From positions 1 to 35,658 of the forward strand of contig JAUVKF010000036.1 in the NCBI GenBank assembly GCA_030596395.1: 35,658 bases of DNA, in the 5' to 3' direction. Source of the DNA: Chlorobiota bacterium (lineage in GTDB: Bacteria > Bacteroidota > Bacteroidia > Bacteroidales > F082). The notes below the pieces were generated by a model that made no database searches, was not told where the DNA came from, and was given only the letters and a program-made list of their open reading frames with translations. This document shows positions 18,201 through 24,657 of this stretch, piece by piece. The translations under genes and the position numbers were made by a program. The first letter of the stretch is position 1, and the number at the start of each line of letters is the position of its first letter.

Positions 18201-18280
18201 ATTGTTTTTTGCGCAACCAATTGGCTGGCATATAAAAAAAATAATATAAAAATTAATCGGGTTATTGTTGAATTTCGCAT
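15245..18280 (-). CDS. Large secreted tetratricopeptide-repeat protein
   Basis: 1011 residues with a signal peptide (RLIFILFFLYASQLVAQ) followed by repeats of about 34-37 residues for nearly the full length. Recognisable TPR units include ALFDNENYGSAEKLF, NLYYKKRKYSKALESYKNV, HIQYEKGNYQVALENFKKIE, VYYNNKQYDRAISTLKEVV and YYLSACFEKQNMPDQAMEYY. TPR arrays act as protein-protein scaffolds; this one should lie in the periplasm. The start is unambiguous. The barrel gene follows immediately on the same strand, so the TPR protein may be its periplasmic partner (inference). The gene's upstream region has TATCTTTA (minus strand, 18309-18316), a 7/8 match to a -7 box. A specific orthologue was not recognised. 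Confidence 0.88.
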   Translation of the reverse strand: MRNSTITRLIFILFFLYASQLVAQKTIVNDKPQNTYNRALALFDNENYGSAEKLFAQYKNEVSKPSHTLYENATYYQTVCAVKMEHKNALNRVKGFAATYPESAWLPAINFELGNLYYKKRKYSKALESYKNVSPRQLNKVQRFEYYYKKGYCELEADRLDAAYNSFGKVKSTKNAYAQPAFYYSAHIQYEKGNYQVALENFKKIENNRRYSKYVPRYMVHIYYELGEYQTAIDEGEKFIAKADSKSKAEIARLIANSYYNLDEFEKALEYFDIYERSARKKISADEHYRIGYCKFAGKKYKAAIHNFQEASRDSDTYAQNTWYHLGFCYLNTGEPKFAQSSFMKAYNEGKSKSVSTDALYNYVKVTLELGGDPYNDPVVIVEDFIEKNPGLPRINEAYDLLAQLYVTSKNYRGALQSIEQTRNPNSKLLAVYQQIAFAQGVDYFNRGAYTDAIGYFEKSLKYTPDNTLEAKSVFWMGDSYYRLKQFRDAAGMFKKFISSPSAKQTRLYNTGLYNYAYATYNLKQYSTAADYFNRFLNQSGNPSNLISDAHLRLADSYYITKKYSKAANGYDKVIASGIQGTDYALYQRAFCYGAMDNFNKKISTLKTLTTKYSSSILYDDALYEIASTSLVMNDQRSAIVYFDKLVKERPGSSLSKKALIKMGFVYYNNKQYDRAISTLKEVVKKYPASLEAKEAMNTLQNVYMDIGRVDEYFAYAKSLDFIQVSISEEDSLTFATGENYYIANNCNKAINSLKNYLKKFPNGGFVLTSYYYLSACFEKQNMPDQAMEYYLKIIDFPDNQYTDDVLLKAARIEFDNKNYSDAFTYYSRLSEIAEIQGMRVEGNDGAMRCAYLLGDYQNASSFAAQLLKTEQVNENQIVFAHYVLAKSALEMQNMAIARKELGITDELTSGELGAEAKYQLALIHFQNNEFDQSESLIYQIPEQYADYDYWIAKGFILLADIYVKRDNTFQAEQTLQSVIDNYPGDDLKNVARAKLEVLSKQTEETGIDNE

Positions 18281-18648
18281 ATCTGGAATTAAAAATGAGC
18301 GCTAAATGTAAAGATACATTAATGGTTGACTGTCGATTTACATGATTCTTATTAACAAATCAACTGTTCAATTAACGACAAAAACGACAGAATAATATAA
18401 GGGATTAAAAATTTGAAGGATTTTTTCTTAAAAAGTAAAAAAGTCAGGCAGACCTGTAAGCGGGATTCTGTCAAGTTCTATCATTTATCTCGATTACGCT
18501 TCACAGCGTAACTCTAGCAACCTACCCACCCGGCATCGAACGAGCAATTCTAAGCGCCGGTATATTTGGTCTTGCAACCCATAAGGTTTACCCGTCCGCC
18601 ATGTCACCATAGCGCACCGTAGGCTCTTACCCCACGTTTTCACCCTTA

Positions 18649-18664
18649 TCCGTCAGCTGACGGA
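18649..18664. repeat. Palindrome capping the P12 region of rnpB
   Basis: TCCGTCAGCTGACGGA is a perfect 16-nt palindrome just before the AAGGGTGAAA core in transcript order. It shares its core with the palindrome at 18756-18773. Confidence 0.8.
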
Positions 18665-18755
18665 CGGTTATTTTCTGTGGCACTTGCTGTTTCCACCTGA
18701 GGTGGAACCTTCCCGCTAGGAAGTATGGTGCTCTGTGTTGTCCCGACTTTCCTTC

Positions 18756-18773
18756 CTCCGTCAGTTGACGGAG
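18756..18773. repeat. Palindrome forming the P3 region of rnpB
   Basis: CTCCGTCAGTTGACGGAG is self-complementary except at the two central bases and lies just before the GGAAGGAAAGTC core in transcript order. A degenerate copy lies at 10312-10329. Confidence 0.8.
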
Positions 18774-18802
18774 AACGATAGAACAGTCTGCCTGACAATC
18801 TG

Positions 18803-18810
18803 CAAAGTTA
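18803..18810 (-). promoter_or_regulatory. -7 box of rnpB
   Basis: The minus strand reads TAACTTTG, a perfect TAnnTTTG, ending about 7 nt before the P1 5' end at 18796. This is the spacing expected for a transcription start at the RNA's first base. No strong -33 TTTG is seen. Confidence 0.6.
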
Positions 18811-18820
18811 TACCAATTAT

Positions 18821-18849
18821 AAAAAAAGAAAAGGCTTGTTTCCAAGCCT
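18821..18849 (-). terminator. Terminator of the small lipoprotein gene
   Basis: On the minus strand AGGCTTG (49-43) pairs with CAAGCCT (38-32) around a GAAA tetraloop and runs into TTTTCTTTTTTT. It separates the lipoprotein gene from rnpB. Confidence 0.85.
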
Positions 18850-18874
18850 GCAAAAATTTAGGTAAAATATGAGA

Positions 18875-19099
18875 TTAAATTCTCGGTTTTTCCTGGCCAA
18901 GTATCTTTTTCTTTTTACCCGATAGGATATATTTTTTTCTAACCGGGGTAGTTTTTCGGGATGTCGGATCAATGGTTGGAGAACTTCCTCGGCTTTTTGC
19001 CTGGTAATTGTGGCTGAAATTATTTTTTGAACAGTTCGACAATGAAACTGAAAATAAGATAACAATAACAAAAAAAACAAGCTTTTTTAAAATACCCAT
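18875..19099 (-). CDS. Small predicted lipoprotein
   Basis: 74 residues. The N-terminus MGILKKLVFFVIVILFSVSL followed by SNC is a classic lipoprotein signal, with the Cys at residue 23 as the lipid anchor. The mature part is short, basic and low in predicted structure (SRGSSPTIDPTSRKT, KKYILSGKKKKILGQEKPRI). No family was recognised. The gene has its own T-rich terminator, which supports it being expressed; an overlapping 87-residue frame on the same strand has no comparable support. It lies directly upstream of rnpB in the same direction. Confidence 0.65.
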   Translation of the reverse strand: MGILKKLVFFVIVILFSVSLSNCSKNNFSHNYQAKSRGSSPTIDPTSRKTTPVRKKYILSGKKKKILGQEKPRI

Positions 19100-19417
19100 T
19101 ATACTTTTCCTGTTTGTTGTGGACTTGCAAATGTATTAAAATATATAATTTAACATACGTTTGATATGAAGTCTTTTTCGTAAGAAGCTGAATTCTATGT
19201 TTATTATTTATTAACCCTAAAAATGGAGTAGTGGAATAATGGAAGGTTAATTATGTTGATTCTCATCCAATATTCCCTGTCCGTCCGGCAGGCGGGCATC
19301 CTTCCATTACTCCTTTATGGAATCTGTTGAAAAAGACCTTGTATTCAAATTGTCACAGCACAAACCTTATTCTGAACTCGCTTTATTATGTATGTTAATG
19401 CAAATAAAACAAATTCA
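19100..19417. repeat. Spacer with an inverted repeat of GGAATAATGG units
   Basis: No gene is supported. GGAGTAGTGGAATAATGGAAGG (split as 19225-19236 and 19237-19246) is inverted at 19300-19313 as CCTTCCATTACTCC, with TCCAATATTCC at about 19266 as a second inverted unit. A GC-rich insert, CTGTCCGTCCGGCAGGCGGG (19277-19296), interrupts the right half. The pattern is typical of Bacteroidota dispersed intergenic repeats. The rest is AT-rich and should include the promoter of the small lipoprotein gene. Confidence 0.55.
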
Positions 19418-19987
19418 CTATGGCCTCAGGATCACAAATCTTCCGCTTTTCTCGAGTTTAATGATAGTTGATGGTTTTAAGGTTTTGGTTTTATCACGAA
19501 AATGCTCGACCACATGATCAACTTTATCTTTAACATCATCTGAAATCTGGTTGAACGTTCTTGCTGTAGGCTGTCCTGAAATGTTTGCCGAGGTTGAAAC
19601 CAGCGGACGGTCGAGTTGCCTGATCACTTCCGCCGAATATCTGCCTTTTACTATCCTGATGGCAATGGAACCATCATCGGCTATGAGTTTCTTCGACAGT
19701 TTTATTGCCCCTGGGTAAACAATTGTTAGCGGACTTACCGAATTTTCAATCAAATCATAAGCGATAGGCGGAACCTGCTTGATATAGCGCTCGAGTTTTG
19801 CAACATCATCCAACAATATAATCATGCTTTTTGTGTGCAAGCGCCCTTTGATCTTAAATATTTTTTGAACGGCTTTTGAATTGGTTGCATCACAACCTAT
19901 GCCCCAAATGGTGTCAGTAGGGTGAAGAATGATTTTCCCCTTTTTTAACAGCTTAACAGAGTGTTTTATTTCTTCTTCCAGTGTCAT
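19418..19987 (-). CDS. tsaC: L-threonylcarbamoyladenylate synthase (Sua5/YrdC/TsaC family)
   Basis: 189 residues, a single YrdC domain without the Sua5 C-terminal extension. Visible motifs are HPTDTIWGIGCDATN near the start, KIFKIKGRLHTKSMIILLDD, PLTIVYPG, GSIAIRIVKG and PLVSTSANISGQPTA. The enzyme makes threonylcarbamoyl-AMP from threonine, bicarbonate and ATP for the t6A37 modification of ANN-decoding tRNAs in the cytoplasm. The start ATG overlaps the stop of the upstream glycosyltransferase gene by 4 nt (ATGA), so the two are translationally coupled. Some annotators would call it YrdC/Sua5-like; the function is well supported either way. Confidence 0.92.
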   Translation of the reverse strand: MTLEEEIKHSVKLLKKGKIILHPTDTIWGIGCDATNSKAVQKIFKIKGRLHTKSMIILLDDVAKLERYIKQVPPIAYDLIENSVSPLTIVYPGAIKLSKKLIADDGSIAIRIVKGRYSAEVIRQLDRPLVSTSANISGQPTARTFNQISDDVKDKVDHVVEHFRDKTKTLKPSTIIKLEKSGRFVILRP

Positions 19988-21021
19988 AAAGTTTCAAGCA
20001 TTTGGTTTGGTTCAATATTATAAGCACATTCAAAGTGTTTTTTCGGACATTTTTTAAACCCGTGCAATCCGCAGGGTTTGCACTTTGGGGGATTTTTAGC
20101 CTCGACAATATATGATTTTTCAGAAAGCGGCCCAAAACCGAACTCGGGCACAGTTGAACAATAAATAGCAGTAATAGGTGCATTAACGGATGAAGCCAGG
20201 TGCATTGGCGCTGAATCGTTTACATAATTCATCAGTGCGTCTTTCATCAGTGCCGCCGACTCCAGGAAACTAAGTTTACCGGCAAGGTTTAAGGTGTTGG
20301 GATGGCCTGACAGATCAATAATTCGCTGACAAAGCTCTTTTTCAGATGGAGAGCCTAAAAAATAAATAAGGAGTTTTATATCAACAGCTTTTACAAACTC
20401 CACCCATTTCTCCTCAGGAAATTGCTTGGTAAACCAAAGCGAACCCGGAGCGATGGTAATGAATTGTTTGGTTTTATATTGAGAAACTTTTGCATAATCG
20501 TGTTGCGATGGATATAGTTTGACAGGGAACTTGGTTAAATCAGTTGAATCGGTTAAATCGGTTGTATCGGGTGGATCGGTTGAATGGGTTAAATCGGTTA
20601 TCAGGTTCAGGTTCCGCTCAATCTCGTGCGGGTTATTTTTTCGTTTACCAATTTTATGTTTAACCCGTTGCGTATAGAACATTGAAAATGGATTTTTGCT
20701 AAATCCTATCCTTTTCGAAGCCCCCGAGAAGGTTGTGATCAAGCCTGAAGAAGCAAATCGTTGTACATTGATCACTGCATCATATTTATGCTCGCGAACC
20801 AGGTTGATAAGTTCCAGTAGCCGTTGATATTTTTTTTCTGACTTATCCCAAACGATAACGTGGTGGATCAATGGATGTTTCCTGAATACACCTTCGTAAC
20901 CATACTTCAATAAAAAATCAATTCTTGCTCCAGGAAACGAATAATGCAGTTTCTCAATAATGGGTGTACTTAAAATAACATCACCTAGCGAGGCAGTTTG
21001 TATGATGAGGAATTTTTTCAA
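19984..21021 (-). CDS. Glycosyltransferase family 9 (heptosyltransferase-like)
   Basis: About 345 residues from a TTG start at 21021 that gives LKKFLIIQTASLGDVILSTP, the standard start of this family; the open frame extends to 21054 (356 residues) with an ATG there as an alternative. Motifs: the N-terminal Rossmann segment above, VQRFASSGLITTFSGASKRI, TIAPGSLWFTKQFPEEKW, and NDSAPMHLASSVNAP, the nucleotide-sugar-binding signature. GT9 enzymes add ADP-heptose or similar sugars to lipopolysaccharide core on the inner face of the membrane; the sugar here is not predictable. A cysteine-rich tail (KPCGLHGFKKCPKKHFEC) is common in this family. Unusually, a 9-bp tandem repeat in the centre encodes a Thr-Asp-rich stretch of about 21 residues. 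Confidence 0.88.
   Translation of the reverse strand: MKKFLIIQTASLGDVILSTPIIEKLHYSFPGARIDFLLKYGYEGVFRKHPLIHHVIVWDKSEKKYQRLLELINLVREHKYDAVINVQRFASSGLITTFSGASKRIGFSKNPFSMFYTQRVKHKIGKRKNNPHEIERNLNLITDLTHSTDPPDTTDLTDSTDLTKFPVKLYPSQHDYAKVSQYKTKQFITIAPGSLWFTKQFPEEKWVEFVKAVDIKLLIYFLGSPSEKELCQRIIDLSGHPNTLNLAGKLSFLESAALMKDALMNYVNDSAPMHLASSVNAPITAIYCSTVPEFGFGPLSEKSYIVEAKNPPKCKPCGLHGFKKCPKKHFECAYNIEPNQMLETL
20534..20596. repeat. Seven 9-bp tandem repeat units inside the GT9 gene
   Basis: The plus strand reads GTTAAATCA, GTTGAATCG, GTTAAATCG, GTTGTATCG, GGTGGATCG, GTTGAATGG and GTTAAATCG without gaps. On the coding strand this gives (T/S)-D-(L/S/P/T) triplets in the protein (DLTHSTDPPDTTDLTDSTDL). The unit length is a multiple of three, so copy-number changes keep the frame. 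Confidence 0.9.
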
Positions 21022-21305
21022 AAATCGAATTTTTACAAATTTAGAACAAATCAAATCTCAGGATTGATATTTTAAACCTGATTGTTCATTTGAAGTCTTG
21101 CTAAAAGGAAAATGATAGTATAATTGATTACCTGATAACTACTTACTTGCAAAAATTTAGAACCATTATGAATTGGGATAAGTGCCTAATAACAAGCAGA
21201 TCAGTAGCAAATCTCTTGAAAGGCGAGCTAAATGGTTTTTCGTAAAATAGCATAACTTTTATTTTAAGTTACTATTTTTACGCATTCATTCAAACCTTGC
21301 ATAAC

Positions 21306-22292
21306 ATGGTGAATTTAGAAACTACCTACATGGGCCTGAAACTGAAAAACCCACTTATTGTTGGAAGTTCAGGCCTTACCAATTCCGTTGAGAATATCAT
21401 TGAAATTGAAAGAAATGGCGCTGCTGGTGTTGTTTTGAAATCGTTGTTCGAAGAGCAGATCAATTTTGCCGCGCATAAAACTTTTATGCAGGATGAATTG
21501 CAAAATATGTATCCTGAAGCCGATGATTACATCAGGCATTATACACGTGAGAATGATGTGGCTAAATACCTCGATTTAATCAAAAAGGCAAAGGAAGCTG
21601 TTCATATCCCGATCATTGCATCCGTCAATTGTATTTCGAATACGGAGTGGACCGGTTTTGCGAAAAAAATTGAAGATGCCGGGGCTGATGCACTTGAGTT
21701 GAATGTTTTTGTTATGCCGTCAAACCCAGATAAAAGCAGTGTGGATAATGAGAAGATTTATTTTGAGATTATTGACCAGGTTCTAAAAACCGTAAATATA
21801 CCTGTTGCATTAAAGATCAGTTATTACTTTTCCAGCCTGGCAAAAACTGTAACTGAATTATCATGGAAAGGAATAAAGGGAATTGTTTTATTCAATCGTT
21901 TCTTTTCACCGGATATTGATATTGAAAATTTTGAAATAAAAACTTCGAATGTGTTTAGTACACCAGCTGAACTTGCCCTTTCGCTTCGATGGGTAGCCAT
22001 GCTTTCGGCGCATGTAAAATGCGATATCGCGGCCTCAACCGGAATTCATGACGGAAAGGCCATTGTCAAGCAATTGTTGGTTGGGGCTAAGGCTGTGCAA
22101 ATTGCGTCGGTACTTTACAAAAAAGGTTTTAAAGAAATTGGCAGCATGCTCGAACAACTGGAAAACTGGATGGAGCGTAAAAACTTCACTTCGATTGATC
22201 AATTTAATGGTAAAATGAGCATTGAAAAAGCACAAAACCCAGCTGCCTTTGAACGTGTTCAATTTATGAAGCACTTCTCTGGCATCGAATAA
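21306..22292 (+). CDS. Dihydroorotate dehydrogenase-like protein
   Basis: 328 residues from ATG 21306; the frame is open a few codons earlier from a TTG, but the family begins (M)VNLETTYMGLKLKNPLIVGSS. The FMN-binding TIM barrel of the PyrD/PreA class is visible: GLTNSVENIIEIERNGAAGV, ASVNCISNTEWTGFAKKIED, ALELNVFVMP, PVALKISYYF, GIVLFNRFF, and the phosphate-binding end ASTGIHDGKAIVKQLLVGAKAVQIASVLY. Proteins of this group are usually annotated as dihydroorotate dehydrogenase-like because true PyrD also occurs in the same genomes. The exact substrate is uncertain: pyrimidine synthesis or reduction of a related ring. The FadL-like gene begins 16 nt after its stop, suggesting an operon. Confidence 0.82.
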   Translation: MVNLETTYMGLKLKNPLIVGSSGLTNSVENIIEIERNGAAGVVLKSLFEEQINFAAHKTFMQDELQNMYPEADDYIRHYTRENDVAKYLDLIKKAKEAVHIPIIASVNCISNTEWTGFAKKIEDAGADALELNVFVMPSNPDKSSVDNEKIYFEIIDQVLKTVNIPVALKISYYFSSLAKTVTELSWKGIKGIVLFNRFFSPDIDIENFEIKTSNVFSTPAELALSLRWVAMLSAHVKCDIAASTGIHDGKAIVKQLLVGAKAVQIASVLYKKGFKEIGSMLEQLENWMERKNFTSIDQFNGKMSIEKAQNPAAFERVQFMKHFSGIE

Positions 22293-22308
22293 AATTTCTC
22301 TAAATTTG

Positions 22309-23841
22309 TTGAATAAACCAATTTACCGAATAACCATTAAACATTATCTACTTTCTGTATTCCTTTTATTAGCTGTCTGTACAAGCTATGCCCAATTGAT
22401 GAACCACTATTGGGTTCATAACTTTAATTCAACTTCATCATTGCTGGGGGGAGCTGTAGTTGCGGGTGATGCCAATAATACAGCAATTTTTTACAATCCT
22501 GCTACTATTGGTGAAATGCAAAGTGGTAATAATTTGTCTCTTGCTGCAAACCTGTTCAGTTGGAACTTTTATAATTTTGATAATGCATTGGGGGATGGCA
22601 TTGATCTGCAAACGGACAATTTTTTGGTTCAGCCACAATTTTTGTCGTATTCTTATAAACCACAGCAGAAAGGCCTTAGTATTTCTATTGCTGCCTTAAC
22701 AAGGGTAAAAGAGCGCTTAGAAATGACTTACAGCGATTCAAGGTATGTCGATGTATTATCTAAGCCCGGAGAAGAAAAATACAACACATCCTACAACTTT
22801 CGTAACGACTTTTCTGACTCATGGATCGGCGTTGCAATTTCACATAAAATATCACCCAAATTCAGTTATGGCATCAGCCTTTTCGGCTCAGGTGCGACAT
22901 TGAATTACAGGTTTAATTATTCAGTTACAGCAATTAATTCCGGTGATACGCTGGGCGAATTCCAGTTATCCAGGATAGCCGAAGGATCATATAGTGAATT
23001 TGTTAAGTTTAACGATTATAGGTTAATAGCGAAACTTGGGATTACCTATAAAGTTCAGAATTGGAGGTTTGGCTTAACATTTACATCACCATCCTGGCGG
23101 TTATTTTCGAGTGGAAAACGCGCCCAAAGGATAGACCAGCAAATCAATATCAGTCGGGACGAAATGCCTGCAGGTGTATCGGATTATGTCATATTCGACG
23201 GACAGGAAAAAAGTCAGTTGTCAACAAACTTCAAAATGCCATTTTCAGCCGGTGCTGGATTTATATATAATTTTAAATCTAAAGGACAGAAGGTATACTT
23301 CTCAGCTGAGTTTTTTGGTGGACTAAAGGGATATAAAATGGTTGATGCAGAAGTGAACCCAGATATAACAAGTAACACAGTTTACGATACATTATCCAAT
23401 AAAGACTGGACTTCTTTTGTTTATGCCGCAAATCCTGTTATTAATATTTCTGTGGGTTACAGTTGGACGCTGAAAAATGATCTGGTATTTCTAAATGCAT
23501 TACGAACAGATTTTTCAGCAGTGAATAACCTAAAATTGGATAATTATGAAAATTATAATTCCATAAAAACTACCAGTTATAACATTTATCATTATTCCGG
23601 AGGTGTTGAATTTAGTTTTAAGAACAACAGGTTTATAGCAGGTGCCGACCTTGCGTTTGGATATCAGAAAAACCTTCGTCAAATTGCAAACTTTAGCGAT
23701 CCCGAAGAATACAACGAATCATCAGGTAGGGCATTGCAAGGCTCCATTGAAAATAATATGGATATGTACTATTTTGGTTTCAGTATTTATTTAGGTGCAA
23801 CCTTAAACTTTGCAAGAAAAGAACCGGGTACTAAAAAATAA
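22309..23841 (+). CDS. FadL/OmpP1-like outer-membrane transport protein
   Basis: About 510 residues. No ATG occurs before the signal peptide; TTG at 22306 or 22309 is the only reasonable start and leads into ITIKHYLLSVFLLLAVCTSY with cleavage near AQ. The mature N-terminus has GGAVVAGDANNTAIFYNPAT, the sequence around the NPA motif typical of FadL/TodX proteins for long-chain fatty acids or aromatic hydrocarbons. Alternating strands follow (FRNDFSDSWIGVAISHKISP, FNDYRLIAKLGITYKV, FSAGAGFIYNFKSKG), ending MYYFGFSIYLGATLNFARKE. The protein forms a barrel in the outer membrane; substrate is unknown. TTG starts are accepted in Bacteroidota, although a lost ATG cannot be excluded. Confidence 0.8.
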   Translation: MNKPIYRITIKHYLLSVFLLLAVCTSYAQLMNHYWVHNFNSTSSLLGGAVVAGDANNTAIFYNPATIGEMQSGNNLSLAANLFSWNFYNFDNALGDGIDLQTDNFLVQPQFLSYSYKPQQKGLSISIAALTRVKERLEMTYSDSRYVDVLSKPGEEKYNTSYNFRNDFSDSWIGVAISHKISPKFSYGISLFGSGATLNYRFNYSVTAINSGDTLGEFQLSRIAEGSYSEFVKFNDYRLIAKLGITYKVQNWRFGLTFTSPSWRLFSSGKRAQRIDQQINISRDEMPAGVSDYVIFDGQEKSQLSTNFKMPFSAGAGFIYNFKSKGQKVYFSAEFFGGLKGYKMVDAEVNPDITSNTVYDTLSNKDWTSFVYAANPVINISVGYSWTLKNDLVFLNALRTDFSAVNNLKLDNYENYNSIKTTSYNIYHYSGGVEFSFKNNRFIAGADLAFGYQKNLRQIANFSDPEEYNESSGRALQGSIENNMDMYYFGFSIYLGATLNFARKEPGTKK

Positions 23842-23876
23842 TTACTTTTGCCGCGCGTTTCAATAGAGCTGGCATA

Positions 23877-23902
23877 TTATTTGCGAGCAAAATCGCAAAT
23901 AA
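23877..23902. promoter_or_regulatory. Perfect hairpin upstream of the DUF4136 gene
   Basis: TTATTTGCGA (23877-23886) and TCGCAAATAA (23893-23902) form a perfect 10-bp stem with a GCAAAA loop, 24 nt before the ATG at 23927. It overlaps TATTATTTG (23875-23883), a near -7 box, with TTTTG at 23846-23850 about 25 nt upstream. It could be an operator or a 5' UTR stem-loop. Confidence 0.5.
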
Positions 23903-23926
23903 ATAATTTACATAAATATATCGAAA

Positions 23927-24631
23927 ATGAAAAAATGGTTATTAAACTTATCCCTTGCACTTATTTTACCGGTGGGGATAATATTATTAGATGGATGTTA
24001 TCCGAATGACTCGATTTCAATTGGTGATACAGATATTGTTCTAACTGGCTACAACGAATCAGTTGATTTTAATACATTATCAACCTTTTACATGCCCGAC
24101 ACAGTTTGGCCGGTAAGAGACGATACAACTGATAAGACCCCTGTGCCGGAGTCAGGTCTTATCCTTAGTGAGATTCAAAAGAATATGGAAAGCTATGGTT
24201 ATACCAGAGTATACTATAGTGATACAACTGATGAGCCTGATTTAATGATTGCTGTCGCTGCCATATCTGTGACTACTGTAAGTGTTGGCTGGTGGTATCC
24301 ATACTATCCTGGTTGGGGCTGGGGCTGGGGCTGGTATAAAAGCGCTGAAACCGGCAGAGGTACTGACTATTGGTATGGCGGTTACCCAGGTTATTATCCT
24401 CCGGGCTGGGGCTGGGGTGGTGTTCCATATTACAGCAGTTATACTACTGGAACTCTACTTATGGAAATGTCTAATCCTGAAGATTATGAAGTAATTGATG
24501 GTGATACTGTTGTTCCTATGTACTGGGCTGGTGGAGTGAATGGAGTGCTGAGCAGCGGTTCAGATGCATCACGTATCACAAAGGGAATTGACCAGGCATT
24601 TTTGCAATCACCTTATCTTAAGACAAACTAA
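23927..24631 (+). CDS. DUF4136 domain lipoprotein with a Gly/Trp/Tyr-rich loop
   Basis: 234 residues with a lipoprotein signal (LLNLSLALILPVGIILLDGC; Cys24). The mature part shows a DUF4136-like fold: YNESVDFNTLSTFYMPD, ILSEIQKNMESYGYTRVYY, EPDLMIAVAAISVT, and at the end TLLMEMSNPEDYEVIDGDTV, MYWAGGVNGVL and ITKGIDQAFLQSPYL. Between residues ~124 and 164 lies a loop rich in Tyr, Gly and Trp (YYPGWGWGWGWYK, GGYPGYYPPGWGWGG), known as a variable insertion in this family. The function of DUF4136 is not known; members are periplasmic or outer-membrane lipoproteins. A barrel gene follows 26 nt downstream on the same strand, so the two are probably co-expressed. Confidence 0.85.
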   Translation: MKKWLLNLSLALILPVGIILLDGCYPNDSISIGDTDIVLTGYNESVDFNTLSTFYMPDTVWPVRDDTTDKTPVPESGLILSEIQKNMESYGYTRVYYSDTTDEPDLMIAVAAISVTTVSVGWWYPYYPGWGWGWGWYKSAETGRGTDYWYGGYPGYYPPGWGWGGVPYYSSYTTGTLLMEMSNPEDYEVIDGDTVVPMYWAGGVNGVLSSGSDASRITKGIDQAFLQSPYLKTN

Positions 24632-24657
24632 TCGCTAACTGCTAAAAAAAATAAGAG

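Larger units (their letters stand above)
18443..18796 (-). ncRNA. rnpB: RNase P RNA (bacterial class A)
   Basis: The two ends pair as the P1 helix: GTCAGGCAGAC at the 5' end (minus strand from 18796) and GTCTGCCTGAC at the 3' end. Conserved cores are present in order on the minus strand: GGAAGGAAAGTCGGGAC, ACACAGAGCA, AAGGGTGAAAACGTGGGGTA, AGAGCCTACGGTGCGC, GGGTTGCAAGACCAAATA, then GAGATAAATGATAGAACTTG and ACAGAATCCCGCTTA. The length (about 354 nt) is normal. The RNA is the catalytic subunit that matures tRNA 5' ends. The positions of helices P3 and P12 are each occupied by a short palindrome, CTCCGTCAACTGACGGAG and TCCGTCAGCTGACGGA. A T-rich stretch directly after P1 can serve as terminator. 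The start fits a -7 box at 18803-18810. Confidence 0.95.

Noticed and set aside
18627-18845. 72-codon minus-strand frame across rnpB
   Set aside because: It lies over conserved RNase P core sequences and encodes no recognisable protein; a shadow of the RNA gene.
18817-19080. 87-codon minus-strand frame overlapping the small lipoprotein gene
   Set aside because: It runs through the terminator hairpin at 18832-18849 and has no clean signal; the frame with the lipobox is the better gene.
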